From contig JAUJMV010000001.1 in NCBI GenBank assembly GCA_030446685.1, positions 262,206-326,205 of the forward strand: DNA of 64,000 nt, given 5' to 3'. Position 1 is the first letter of the stretch; each line of letters starts with the position of its first letter. Origin of the DNA: Thermomicrobiales bacterium (GTDB lineage: Bacteria; Chloroflexota; Chloroflexia; Thermomicrobiales; CADCWN01). Both the position numbers and the translations under genes were made by a program. The notes below the pieces were generated by a model. It searched no databases. It was not told the origin of the DNA and saw only the letters and a list, made by a program, of their open reading frames with translations. Positions 21,017 to 33,395 of the stretch are shown piece by piece.

Positions 21017-21734
21017 TTAGCCGAGCTTGTACGCGATGAAGAGCACATCCGTATACGGCCGCCAGGAGCGCAGCGGCAGGGCCACCGCCCCGAACCCCGC
21101 ATCGCGGAGGGCGGCGAGCGATTCGTCGGTGTCGAGGAAGTAGAGCCCGTGCCCCTGCGTCGGGCCGAGGTGCGTCATCAGCCACTCCTGGCCCCTGGTG
21201 ATCGCGTACTTCCAGCGCGGCCGGCGCACCTGGCTCTTCCACAGGAAGACGCCGCCCGGCGCCAGCAGCCGGTAGCAGGTCGCGATCAGCTCGCGCTGCT
21301 TGTCGGGCGGGATCAGGTAGAAGACATCGGCCACCGTGATCGCCGCGTAGGGGCCGTCCGCCGCGTCCGGGTCGGCCGGCAGCGCCGTCGCGTCGGCGAC
21401 GTCGAAGCGGATGTTCGCGCGGTCGCCGACCGTCCGCCGCGCCGCCGCGATCTTCTCGGCGTCGATGTCGACCCCCCGCACCCGCCGCCCCGCACTGCCG
21501 AGCGCCAGCAGGTTGGCGACCAGCCCGTGCCCGCAGCCCAGGTCGAGGATCGCGCCGCGCCGGGGGCGTGCCGTTCCAGGACGGTCAGGTCGCTCAGGAA
21601 GGCGCGGACGCGAACGAAGAGCCGCTCCGCGGCCGGCGAGTCGTCGTAGAGGGCGAGCGCGCGCCGCAGAGCGCGCGGCGCGGCGCCGGCGAATGCGGCG
21701 TCTCGGTCGTCGTCTCGCGCGTCGTCACCGTCAT
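21017..21734 (-). CDS. Class I SAM-dependent methyltransferase (frameshifted N-terminal half)
   Basis: RILDLGCGHGLVANLLALGSAGRRVRGVDIDAEKI across frames; APGGVFLWKS; ATG overlaps the upstream TGA (21731-21734). Confidence 0.75.
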
Positions 21735-23414
21735 GCGCTCGTCACCGTATCATCTCCACCGCGTTGCGACCGGCGTCGAACCGGAACTGGGCGCCGCCGG
21801 CCGGCGTCTCGGCGACCGCCAGGGCGAAGCGGTCGCAGGCGAGCGGGATCCGCTCCAGCCCCGCCCCCGTCGGCGGCGCGCATCTCCAGGTCGAAGATCA
21901 GCGTCCGCTCGATCCCCGGCGGCGTCTGCCAGCGCTCGTCCCGCCCCGAGTTCAGGAATCGCACCCGCCCGTATTCCGGCAGATAGTACTCCATATGCTG
22001 CAAATAGGCCGAGGTCACGATCTCGGTCGTCGCCGGCGGGAAGTCGGCCCTGATGGTGGCGACCGCGTCGGCGATGGCGCGGTCCCGGCAAGCCAGGGTC
22101 GCCGCCGAGAAGAACGGATCGCCGCCCCCGGCGAAGAGCCAGACGTGGTACGGCAGGATCAGCGCCGCCAGCCCGGCCGCCAGGGCCGGTCGCAGCGTCG
22201 GCCCCCGGCCGCCCGCCACGCGCGGGGCAAATTCTCCGCGAAGGCGCCCGCCGCGTGGGCGATCCCCGCCGCCGCCGCCAGCAGCACCGCCGGCAGGAAG
22301 CTGAAGACGTAGCCCGCCTCCCCGATGTGGACCAGCAGGTAGAACGCCAGCGCCGGCCCCATCCAGAGGATCAGGAAGGGCGGGCGCCAGCCCTCGCGCC
22401 GCGGCTGGGTCGGCCACTGCACGAAGTAGGCGACCGCGGGGAGATCGCGAGGTGCAGGGCGTAATTGCCGAAGTTGACCAGCAGGGCCGCGTTCGCCCGC
22501 AGCCCCGCCCGGCCGGTCGCGAACGCCGACGTGCCGCGCTCCACGTTGGCCCCTTGCGCCGTCAGCGAGCGCCAGAGCGACCCCCACCCCTCCGAGGCCA
22601 GGTCGGTCGCCGCCCACCACGCGGCAACGCCCGCGATCCCCGCCAGCGCCGCCAGCCCCAGTTGTCCCCAGGCCGCGCGCCCCGCCAGGCCCGCCCCCCA
22701 GCCCCGCGACGAAGCAGGCCGCGAAGAGCGGGCCGAGGAAGAGGAGCAGATCCTGCCGGAAGCCGGCGATCGATCCGAACGCCAGCGCCGCCGCCCAGGG
22801 CCGCGCGATCCGCCCGTGCAGCAGCAGCCAGGCCAGCAGCGCCAGCACGGTCGAGCCGAGCGCCAGGACGGTATAGGGGTAGGTGATCTCCGCGAAGAAC
22901 CAGAACGAGACCGAGGCCAGCGCCAGGCCCCCGCCAGCAGGCCGGTCAGCCGGTCGAAGATCAGCGCCCCGAGCAGGTAGAGCGCGCCGGCCGTCAGGCT
23001 CGCCGCGACCATGCTGATCGCCACGTAGGCGGCGTTCGCCTCCCACCCCGTCAGCGCCGCGATCAGCTTGCCCAGCCCGACATAGTAGACGTAACCCGGC
23101 GGCTGCGGGTGGTGCGCCACGACGTTGTAGTCCCGCAGCGCCTGCGCGAAGAGCCCCGAATCCCAGGCCCAGAGCATCCGCGTGCGGAACGGCCAGCGGG
23201 CGATCAGCCCCAGCAGGACCAGCCCCGCCGCGATCGCGACATCGGCCCGCGTCCACAGGCCCGCCCGCGCGCCCGCCCCGTCCGCCACCCCGGCCCGCGC
23301 CCCGCGCGCCCCCCGCCGCCCCGCCGGCGACCGCGCCGCCCGCCCGGCCCCCGTAGCCCCCCTCCGGCATTCGACGGCGCGGGGGCGCCGTCCCTGCCCG
23401 TCATCATCCCCCAC
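21731..23414 (-). CDS. GT39/ArnT-like membrane glycosyltransferase, several frameshifts
   Basis: WDSGLFAQALRDYNVVAHHPQPPGYVYYVGLGKLIA plus TM segments distributed over three frames. Confidence 0.7.
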
Positions 23415-24398
23415 CCGCCCCCGCGGTCAGCCACCCCCGCGCGCGCGCCGCCGCGAAGCTGGTCACCGCGACCCCCTCCCCCCGAAAATCGCGTTCACGC
23501 GGGGATCGCCGAGCCCGCGCAGCTCCGCCTCCCGCGCGGCCACGTAGGCGTCCAGCCCGCGCAGCGCGTCGTCGACCAGCCCCGGATGACACATCATCTC
23601 GGTCACGCCGGGCGGCAGCGCGCGCAGCAACCCCCGCCACGCCTCGACCGTCGCCGGGAAGCGGAAGCCCGTGAACGCCGCCGCGCGCCGAGACCGTCAT
23701 ACGCCCCGCCCCACCGCCGATCCGCCGCCCTCACCAGCGCCGCGCGCGGCCCGCCCCCCCCCGCCCCCCGCAAGGGCCGCGGGTCGCGGATCGGCCGTTC
23801 TCTGGCGCCCCTTGTTCCGCATTCCGCGTTCCGCGTTCCGCGTTCCTTCAGCTCCTCCCAAAGTTGGGGGGCGGGGGGGGGCCGCGGCCCGCCGCACGAC
23901 CGGTATCCCGTACTCCCGCGCCAGCTCGGCGGCGACCGCCGCGACCGGCGCGAAGAGGTGCGTGTGGTGGTGGCCGTCGAGGTGGCTGAAGGGCAGGCCG
24001 GTCGCCAGGGCGCGCTCGAGCTGCGCGCGCAACTCGGCGCGCACCTCGTCCGCCCGCAGCCGGCCCCCGGCGGCGCGGGCCAGCCAGACCGGCAGCGGCG
24101 GGAACCGCCCGCCCCGCGCGACCAGGCTGGGGATGCGCGCGGCGGGCAGCGCCGGCCCGACGGCGGTCAGTGCCAGGTGGACGCCCAGATCGAGCGCCGG
24201 GTGCCGCCGCGCCAGCGCCACCGCGTCCGCGAAGCCGGGCGTGGTGACCATCAGCGAGGCGCCGCGCACCGGCCCCCGCAGGAAAGCGCCGATGATGCCG
24301 GCGTTGACCCCCGCCGTCAGCCCGAAGTCGTCGGCGTTGACGATGATTGCCCGCCGCGCCCCGTCCGTGCCGTTCGCCGGCGCCTGCTCGTGGATCAT
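23404..24398 (-). CDS. ChbG/YdjC-family carbohydrate deacetylase, interrupted by heptamer/CCAACGTTGG-type repeat and frameshifts
   Basis: AIIVNADDFGLTAGVNAGII, DLGVHLALT, SHLDGHHHTHLF; C-terminal ALPPGVTEMMCHPGLVDDALRGLDAYVAAREAELRGL in other frames. Confidence 0.75.
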
Positions 24399-24444
24399 CA
24401 GCGGTTCCGCCAGGGGAGTGATACCGATCGCGGGCGGGGGGGCG

Positions 24445-25320
24445 TCACTCGGCCTCGTCGCCCTTGCGCGCCAGCCCTCGGTAGACGCCGCGCGCCGCGT
24501 TGAGCCGGATGCGCGCCAGGTCGCGCAACATCAGCAGCGAGTCCTGCACCGGGCGCACGCGGCTGCCGTCGGTGGAGCGGAGGGCGAACGGCACCTCCTT
24601 GATCCGGTAGCCCGCGCGCGCCGCCAGGAAGATCACCTCGGCGTCGAAGCTGAAGCGCTCGACCCGCTGCGCGCGGAAGAGGTTGCGGGCCACGTCGGCG
24701 CGATAGGCTTTGCAGCCGCACTGCGTGTCGCGCACGTCGCTGACCACCAGCCGGCGCACGCACCAGCGGAAGACGCGCCCCATGATCCGGCGCCGCAGCG
24801 GCGGCGGCACGACGTTGGTCGAGGCGGGGTGCCAGCGCGAGGCGATCGCGATGTCGTAGTCGCCGCGCAACGCGTCGAGGAAATCAGCCGTGATATCGAT
24901 CGGGATCGACAGGTCGGCGTCGGTGAACATCACGTAGCGCCCGCGCGCTGCCAGCACGCCCGTCCGCACCGCGTAGCCCTTGCCCCGGTTGGCGCGGTAG
25001 CCCAGCGCGCGCAGGTAGGGTTGCTCCGCGCCCAGCCGCTCGACCAACTCGGTCGTCCCGTCGGTGCTGCCGTCGCTGACGACGATGATTTCGTAGTCGA
25101 TCCCGCTGCCGGTGAGGTACTCGTGGATGGCGGCCAGCGAGGGGCCGAGGCGCTCGCCCTCGTTGTAGGCGGGGACGATCAGCGAGAGGAGGGGCTGCGG
25201 CTCCTCCTCTGCCGCCCGCGCCGCCGCGGTCGCGGGCAGCGGCGTCAGGATCGCCCGGCCGTCGCCGGCCTCCGCGCGTCGAACCGTGTTCACCTGTCCC
25301 CCGCGGGCGCGCTGCCCCAT
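24445..25320 (-). CDS. Glycosyltransferase family 2 (dolichyl-phosphate mannosyltransferase-like)
   Basis: SLIVPAYNEGERL, IIVVSDGSTDGT, YVMFTDADLSIP. Confidence 0.9.
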   Translation of the reverse strand: MGQRARGGQVNTVRRAEAGDGRAILTPLPATAAARAAEEEPQPLLSLIVPAYNEGERLGPSLAAIHEYLTGSGIDYEIIVVSDGSTDGTTELVERLGAEQPYLRALGYRANRGKGYAVRTGVLAARGRYVMFTDADLSIPIDITADFLDALRGDYDIAIASRWHPASTNVVPPPLRRRIMGRVFRWCVRRLVVSDVRDTQCGCKAYRADVARNLFRAQRVERFSFDAEVIFLAARAGYRIKEVPFALRSTDGSRVRPVQDSLLMLRDLARIRLNAARGVYRGLARKGDEAE

Positions 25321-25497
25321 GATTTCCCCTCGCCGTGGGGCGTGGCGGCGCCCACTCCGTCCCGCCTACTCTCCTAATCGGGCGTCCCTCCGGGGAGATG
25401 ATACGTGCTTCCGCCCCAACTGTAAAGGCGGGCGGCCGCGCGCGCAGGGCGAATGCGTTCTGGGATCGGCGTCCCCGCGGTGCGTGGCGCGCCCCCC

Positions 25498-25607
25498 GGC
25501 CTCCCAACGTTGGGGGGAGCAGACGTGGGGAAGGCGCCGGCCGCGCGGTGCGGCACGGGGCCGGCCGCGGTCCTGCTCCCCCCAGGATTGGGGGGCCGGG
25601 GGGGCGC
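25498..25607. repeat. REP/MITE-like element, second copy of the 14617 family
   Basis: GGCCTCCCAACGTTGGGGGGAGC ... GCTCCCCCCAGGATTGGGGGGCCGGGGGGGCGC. Confidence 0.65.
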
Positions 25608-25699
25608 ACCCGCGGGACGAACTCCGAAGCATGGAGGATGCCTTCGCCCTGCCGCGCGCGGCGAGGCCGTCGCGCGGCCCCATGCCCCTCGCCGGGCGT

Positions 25700-26890
25700 T
25701 CAGCCGCCCGCCCCCGACGGCGCCCGACTGCCGGTCGGCGAGGTGAGGTAGACCACCAGGTCGCCCGCCGCCAGCGGCAGCCCCGCGCACTGGTGGAGCA
25801 GGAAGCGCCGGTCGCCGCGCGCGACCCCGAGGACGATCGTGCCGCGCAGGTCGGGCAGATCCCCGATCGTCAGCCCGTCCTCCGCCGCCGTGACGACCCG
25901 CTCGGCGGCGTCCACCCCCTGCCCGAAGGAGAGCAGATCCTCCAGGAAGCGCGGGACCGCCTGCTGGCGCACCGACGCCGCCATCAGGCGCCCCCCGGAC
26001 ACCGAGGGGGAGACGACCAGATCGGCCCCGGCCCGGTAGAGCAGCTTGACGTTCTCCTCCTCGCGCGCGGACGCGACCAGCCGGACCTGCGGCGCGAGGC
26101 TGCGCACCGTCAGGCAGATCAGCACGCAGGCGTCGTCGCGGTCCGGCGCGGCCAGGACGTGGGCCGCCCTCTGGACCACCGCCGAGTTCAGGAGCGCCTC
26201 GGTCGAAGCGTCGCCGCGCAGGGCGACGAAGCCCTGGGCGGCTGCCTCCGCGATGGCGCCCTCGACCGGGTCGATGACGACGATGTCCCGCCGCTCGTGG
26301 CCGTGCGCCAGCAGCTCCTCGACGATCGCCCGCCCCTTGACCCCGAAGCCGCAGACGATGACGTGGCCGTTCAGCCGCTCGCGCAATTGCTGCATGCGGT
26401 ACTCCTCCCGATAGCGGAAGCGCAACAGGCTCAGCTCGTAGGCGGTGCCGAGGAAGAGGAGCAGGATGAAGATGCGCACCGGGGTCAGCAGCAGCGCGTT
26501 GACCAGGCGCGCCTGATCGGTCACCGGGGTGATGTCCCCGTAGCCGACCGTGGTGATCGACACGATGGTGAAGTAGAGGACCGCCACGAACCCCGGCGGC
26601 TGGTCCGGGTGGGCGTTGTCCCGCAGCCCGTCGCGCGTGAACCAGAGCAGGACGGTGACCGCGAAGACCAGGCCCAGCGCGAACGCGATTCGTCGCAGCA
26701 GCGCCGGCCACGGCGAGCGTTCCGGCAGCCGGAGCACGCTGAGATGCCGGAACTCCTCCGCGGGTCGCATCGTCCCCCCGCCCCCCTCCCTCACGCCGCG
26801 CCGCGCGCCGTCACCCTCCCCCGTAGCGACAGTCATTCTACGCGATGCTCCGGCCATCGTCGGGACGACCGGGGGAGGGGGCGTCGACAA
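25700..26890 (-). CDS. Potassium channel with TrkA-N/TrkA-C domains
   Basis: TIVSITTVGYGDITP selectivity filter; HVIVCGFGVKGRAIVEEL Rossmann motif. Confidence 0.9.
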   Translation of the reverse strand: MSTPPPPVVPTMAGASRRMTVATGEGDGARRGVREGGGGTMRPAEEFRHLSVLRLPERSPWPALLRRIAFALGLVFAVTVLLWFTRDGLRDNAHPDQPPGFVAVLYFTIVSITTVGYGDITPVTDQARLVNALLLTPVRIFILLLFLGTAYELSLLRFRYREEYRMQQLRERLNGHVIVCGFGVKGRAIVEELLAHGHERRDIVVIDPVEGAIAEAAAQGFVALRGDASTEALLNSAVVQRAAHVLAAPDRDDACVLICLTVRSLAPQVRLVASAREEENVKLLYRAGADLVVSPSVSGGRLMAASVRQQAVPRFLEDLLSFGQGVDAAERVVTAAEDGLTIGDLPDLRGTIVLGVARGDRRFLLHQCAGLPLAAGDLVVYLTSPTGSRAPSGAGG

Positions 26891-26912
26891 GCCCCGTCGT
26901 GGGCGAGGCCGC

Positions 26913-28658
26913 TCAGGCGCGCGCCGGGCTGGGGGCCCCGGCGCCGTCCAACTCCTCCCGGCGGGCGCCGGCCCCGTCCGCGGTCACCGGGTTCAGGTCG
27001 AGCGCCTGCGGCGTCAGCGGCACGTTCAGCACCCGCGCGCTCTCCGCCAGCAGGAGCAGCGCCCCCGCCCGCTCCGGACCGATCACCGTGGTCGCCCCGA
27101 CCGCGCGCAGCATCCCCTCGTCCTCCTCGCGCACCAGGCGCGCCAGGATCGGCACGTCGGGGTTGGCCCGCCGCGCGTCGCGCACCACCGCCCGCGTCGC
27201 GCCCGAGTCGGGCAGGGCGACGACGATCAGGCGCGCGCGCTCGGGGTGCGCCGCGGCCAGGATGCTGCGGTGCGAGGCGTCGCCGAGGATCGTCGGCACC
27301 CCCGCCCGCCCGAGCTCCTGCACCAGGTGGAGGTCCTCCTCGATCACCACCACCGGCAGGCCGGTCTCGCGCAGCCCGGCGACGACGTGCCGCCCGACCC
27401 GCCCGTAGCCCGCGACGACCGCGTGGGCCGCCAGCGCCTCCTCCGCGGCCAGGACCGTCGGGCGCGCGGCGAAGAGGCGCCCGGCGACCGGCACGCCGGC
27501 GAGCCGCCGGGTCAGCCGGGGCGCGACCATGAATGCCGCCGGGGTCAGGACGATCGTCACCAGCGAGGAGGTGAGGATCAGGCTGTTGAGCCCGTCGCTG
27601 ATCGCCCCCACCTCCCGTCCGGTCCGCGACAGCACGTAGCTGAACTCGCCGATCTGGATCAGGCCCAGGCTGGTGAAGACGGTCGTCTTGCTCCCCAGCC
27701 GGAAGGGCAGGATCGCCACCAGCGTGATCAGCGCCTTGACGACGACGATGAAGAGGGCCAGCCCGACGACCGCCGGCAGGTTCCGCCAGATGAACCCGGG
27801 GTCGATCAGCATGCCGACCGAGACGAAGAAGAGCGTGGCGAAGAGGTTGCGCATCGGCACCACCTCCGCCACGATCCGGTGGTCGAACTCGGTCTCGGTG
27901 ATCATCAGTCCGCCCATGAACGCGCCGAGCGCCACCGAGAGCCCGAGGACCGCGCTGACCGTGGCGGCGCCGAGCGCCAGCCCGACTGCCGTCAGCAGGA
28001 AGAGTTCGGGCGAGCCGAGGCGCTCGACCCGCGCCATCAGCGCCGGCACCACCCGCGCCCCCAGGAAGAGGGTCGCCCCGATGAAGGCGACCGCCTTCAG
28101 CAGCAGGGCCGCCATCTGCGTCAGGGCCACGTCCCCCCCGCCCAGCAGGAGCGGCAGCAGGACGATCAGGACGACGACGACGAGGTCCTGGACGATCAGC
28201 ATCCCGAGGAGGACGCGCCCGTGGCTGGAGGCCACCTCGCCGCGGTCGAGCAGCGTCTTGAGGATCACCATCGTGCTGCTGATCGCGATCACGCCGCCGA
28301 AGAAGAGCCCCTGCGCCGCCGGCCAGCCGAGCGCCAGGCCGAGCGCGCCGCCCGCGGCGATCGTCAGCCCCACCTGGACGAGCGTCCCGATCAGCGCCAC
28401 ATTCCTGACGCGCGCCAGTTCCTTCAGCGAGAACTCGATCCCCAGCGCGAACATCAGGAAGATCACTCCCACCTCGGCCAGCGCGGCGATGTCCTCGCGG
28501 TCGCCGATGAAGCCGGGGGTGAACGGGCCGATCGCCATCCCCGCCAGCAGATAGCCGACGATCACCGACTGGCGCAGCCGGTGCGCCAGCAGCCCGCCGA
28601 TCAGCGCGACAGCGACGGCGATGGCGACATTCTGGACCAGGTGCAGTTCCGCGCTCAT
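26913..28658 (-). CDS. CPA2 cation:proton antiporter with TrkA-N domain (KefB-like)
   Basis: MSAELHLVQNVAIAVAVALIGGLLAHRLRQSVIVGYLLAGMAIGP; HAVVAGYGRVGRHVVAGL. Confidence 0.9.
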   Translation of the reverse strand: MSAELHLVQNVAIAVAVALIGGLLAHRLRQSVIVGYLLAGMAIGPFTPGFIGDREDIAALAEVGVIFLMFALGIEFSLKELARVRNVALIGTLVQVGLTIAAGGALGLALGWPAAQGLFFGGVIAISSTMVILKTLLDRGEVASSHGRVLLGMLIVQDLVVVVLIVLLPLLLGGGDVALTQMAALLLKAVAFIGATLFLGARVVPALMARVERLGSPELFLLTAVGLALGAATVSAVLGLSVALGAFMGGLMITETEFDHRIVAEVVPMRNLFATLFFVSVGMLIDPGFIWRNLPAVVGLALFIVVVKALITLVAILPFRLGSKTTVFTSLGLIQIGEFSYVLSRTGREVGAISDGLNSLILTSSLVTIVLTPAAFMVAPRLTRRLAGVPVAGRLFAARPTVLAAEEALAAHAVVAGYGRVGRHVVAGLRETGLPVVVIEEDLHLVQELGRAGVPTILGDASHRSILAAAHPERARLIVVALPDSGATRAVVRDARRANPDVPILARLVREEDEGMLRAVGATTVIGPERAGALLLLAESARVLNVPLTPQALDLNPVTADGAGARREELDGAGAPSPARA

Positions 28659-29342
28659 GGCTTCGTCCCGATCGTCGTAGGTTGCGAAGCCGCCGCTACC
28701 GGTGGTGGCAGCGTCCTGGCCTCGCGGCCGGGCGGGGTGTGCGGAGTGCTTCCGGTTAGCTGTCGCTGATGCAGTCGTAGGATCGAATCAATGGGGGAGG
28801 GACTGTTCCCGCCAGTGCCTGTCGCGGCTAGGCGCAGTATAGCGGCAAAGCCCTTCTTTGCACAGCAGCACAATATCGCCCGCCGGATCGGCGGAGCGTG
28901 CTGAACGTACCGTGCCGACCGTGTCCCCCGTGCGCCTGCGCACCAAACCCGTCCGCCGGATCGGCAGGGCACGCTGAACTGGTAGGGGCGGCCCCCGTGG
29001 CCGCCCGCCTGGCCGACCACCGGCCCACTCGGTGGCCCGCGGCGAGGGACCGCCCCATGGCGTCTTGCCCTATCGGCCAGGTCAGAGGACTGGCGGCGCG
29101 GACTGCCACGAAGCGCTGGACAAGCCCGCCGCGCCTCGACCGCCGGTGGTGAACCCTGTAGGGGCGTTTGACAAAACGCCCGTTGTCCGCGCCGTGGAGC
29201 CGGCGGTCAAGCTGTCGGGCGTCCCGTCGAGCGCCCGTACGACAGGGGCAGTCGACCCTCGCCGGGACGCGCAAACGCCCGGCCTGACGGCGACACCAGA
29301 CCGGGCGCTCTGCTAACGACGATTGCGCGCCGCGGCGCCGGG

Positions 29343-30341
29343 CTACGCCGGCGCCGGACGTCCGCCGCGCCGGAAGCGGGCGACGAAGCGCGACAACTCG
29401 CGGTTCTCCCAGGAGACCAGCAGCAGGCTCGCCACGAAGATCGAGGAGAAGGTGCCGCTGATGATGCCGATCAGCAGCGCCAGGATGAAGTTCTTGATCG
29501 TCTCGCCGCCGAAGAGGTAGAGCGCCAGCAGCGTGAAGACCACCGTCAGCGACGTGTTCACCGAGCGCGCCAGCGTCTGCACGATGCTGTGGTTGACGAT
29601 GTCGGCGTAGTCGCGCCCCGCGCGCCGGATCACGTTCTCGCGCACCCGGTCGAAGACGACGATCGTGTCGTGGACCGAGAAGCCGATCACCGTCAGCAGC
29701 GCGGTGACGAACAGCGCGTCGATCTCGATGTTGGCGAAGTAGCCGAGGATCGCGAAGATTCCCAGGACGATCAGCACGTCGTGGATCATCGCCAGGATCG
29801 CGCAGATGCCGAAGCGGAACGGGTGCTGCGCCTGCCGGAAGGCATAGGCGATGTAGGCCAGGATGCCGAGCGAGGCCAGCGCCACCGCCAGGACCGCGCG
29901 CTGGCTGATCGCCGTGCCGGCCGACGGCCCGACCGTCTGGATCTGCAGCTCGGTGAACTCGCCGAAGCGTTCCCGCAACGCCTGCGCCAGGCGCGCCTTG
30001 TCCTCCGAGCCCTCCTTCAACTCCCGCGTGCGGATCAGCGCGGTGTCGCCCTCGGCGATCTGCACCTGCGCCCGGTCATAGCCGTTCTGCGCCAGCACAT
30101 CGCGGATCGCCAGCGACTCGACCGGCTGCCGGAACTGCAGCTCCCAGATCGTCCCCCCGGTGAAGTCGATCCCCAGCTTCAGCCCGCCGAGCAGCAGGAA
30201 AATGATCCCCGGCACCATGATCGCCAGGGAGAAGAGGTAGAACCACTTGCGCTTGCCGACGAAATCGAACACCGCCTCCGGCGGTGACCAGGACTGAGGA
30301 CTGAGGACTGAGGACTGAGTGGACCGACCGCTCATCGGCAC
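29343..30341 (-). CDS. secF: Protein translocase subunit SecF
   Basis: GIDFTGGTIWELQF, TVIGFSVHDTIVVFDRVREN. Confidence 0.95.
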   Translation of the reverse strand: MPMSGRSTQSSVLSPQSWSPPEAVFDFVGKRKWFYLFSLAIMVPGIIFLLLGGLKLGIDFTGGTIWELQFRQPVESLAIRDVLAQNGYDRAQVQIAEGDTALIRTRELKEGSEDKARLAQALRERFGEFTELQIQTVGPSAGTAISQRAVLAVALASLGILAYIAYAFRQAQHPFRFGICAILAMIHDVLIVLGIFAILGYFANIEIDALFVTALLTVIGFSVHDTIVVFDRVRENVIRRAGRDYADIVNHSIVQTLARSVNTSLTVVFTLLALYLFGGETIKNFILALLIGIISGTFSSIFVASLLLVSWENRELSRFVARFRRGGRPAPA

Positions 30342-30383
30342 GCCACTCAGCCGCTCGTCACTCGCCCTCGCCCCTCTTCGTCC

Positions 30384-30406
<23 letters not shown>
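30291..30406. repeat. Inverted pair of heptamer arrays (GGACTGA)n / (TCAGTCC)n between secD and secF
   Basis: GGACTGAGGACTGAGGACTGAGGACTGAG (30291) and CCTCAGTCCTCAGTCCTCAG (30381). Confidence 0.85.
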
Positions 30407-31912
<1,506 letters not shown>

Positions 31913-32048
31913 CGAGATCGTCCTTTCCTAGCTGCTCGGCGCATTGGCCGCCTCACCGGCGCCCCGGCACGCCCGTCGCCGCGCGTCGGGACGCCAGCCG
32001 CAGGGGCTGTTCGCCTGTCGCGCCGGATTCCGGCCATTCCCGCTTATT

Positions 32049-32261
32049 CTAACACACGGGCCGGTTGCCAGGTGTCCGGCGCGGCGCCGTGATCTCTCGG
32101 GCGGTGCCGGGGAACACCAGTTGAAACGCGGACAGGTCGGCGTTGACGACGAGGTAGCGGCTGGCGACCGGCCAGTAGCCGCGGTGCAACACCGCCCGCA
32201 GCCACGTCCACCACGTCCACCACGTCCACCATAGGAAGACGGCGGTGATATTGGGCATCAC
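32049..32261 (-). pseudogene. Relic resembling an MFS transporter N-terminus, with a 9-bp tandem repeat
   Basis: LHRGYWPVASRYLVVNADLSAFQLVFPGTAREIT; (CCACGTCCA)3 at 32205-32232 encodes WWTWWTWWTW. Confidence 0.35.
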
Positions 32262-32322
32262 GGACCTCGATCGCGGCGCACGGGAATGCGGCGTCCAGAC
32301 CGCGTGCGTCGCGCGATCGGTG

Positions 32323-33234
32323 TCATGCGTCGCGCGCGTGCTCCGCGAGGACGTCGGCGATGACGCGCCTGGCTCTTCCCGCCTCCGCGGGGTCGGTGTG
32401 CCGGTGTCCGGCGAAGGTGAGGAGGGCCTTCCACAGCGCCCAGCCGCGCCCGCGCGCCCAGGTCGCGCCGTCCGCCGGGAGCGCGGCGCGGAACACCTCC
32501 CGGCCCTCCCCCGCCAGGAGCGTCCAGGCGATCGTCAGGTCGCAGGCGGGATCGCCCACGCCGCAACACCCGAAGTCGATCACGGCGCTCAACCGGCCCC
32601 CCCTGACCAGGAGGTTCCCGGCGGCGACGTCGCCGTGGAACCAGACCGGCGGGCCGTGCCAGGTGGCCGCGAGGGCCGCTTCCCACAGCGCGGTCGCGGC
32701 CCCGGCGTCGATCTCGTCGGCCAGGGCGGCGATGGTGCGCCGGGTTTCGGCGTCATAGGTCTCCAGCGGCCCGCCGCGGAAGAAGCTGTGCGGGCCGGGC
32801 GGCGGTCCGCCGGCCGGGTCGACGCGCTGTAGGGCGGCGAGGAAGCCGGCGAGCGCGGCGGCGAACTCGCGCGGATCGGCGATGCGCTCGACCGTCGCGA
32901 CGTCGCCCTCGAGCCACCGGTAGACGGACCAGGGGAAGGGATAGCCCTCCGCGGGGGTCCCCTTCGCCAGGGGGACGGGGATGGGGAGCGGGAGGCGCGG
33001 CGCGAGGAGCGGCAGCCAGCGGTGTTCCTTCTCCACCTGGGGGGTGTAGCCCTCGGCGCTGGGCAAGCGCACGCTCAACCCCTCGCCGAGCCGGAAGGTC
33101 CGGTTGTCCCACCCGCTCACCGCCACCGGCCTGACCGGGAGGTCGGCCCACCTCGGGAATTGGGCGGCGACCAGCCGGCGCACGAGAGCCGCGCTCACGT
33201 CCACCCTGTCGGCGTGCCGATCCTGCGCTGACAC
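32323..33234 (-). CDS. Aminoglycoside phosphotransferase (APH)-family kinase
   Basis: PPVWFHGDVAAGNLLVRGGRLSAVIDFGCCGVGDPACDL. Confidence 0.9.
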   Translation of the reverse strand: MSAQDRHADRVDVSAALVRRLVAAQFPRWADLPVRPVAVSGWDNRTFRLGEGLSVRLPSAEGYTPQVEKEHRWLPLLAPRLPLPIPVPLAKGTPAEGYPFPWSVYRWLEGDVATVERIADPREFAAALAGFLAALQRVDPAGGPPPGPHSFFRGGPLETYDAETRRTIAALADEIDAGAATALWEAALAATWHGPPVWFHGDVAAGNLLVRGGRLSAVIDFGCCGVGDPACDLTIAWTLLAGEGREVFRAALPADGATWARGRGWALWKALLTFAGHRHTDPAEAGRARRVIADVLAEHARDA

Positions 33235-33395
33235 GATGCCCTCCTTTCGCGAGTCACCGGACGGCCCGCCGCGTCATGCGCCGCGCTCGTCATCGGTACT
33301 CGTCATCGGTAGAGGAAGTGGTTTTCGCGAGCCGCGGTGATCGGCCCACGAGGGCGGGCAGCCTCGGTCGCGCCAGGAGCCCCCCGGTTCGCGTG

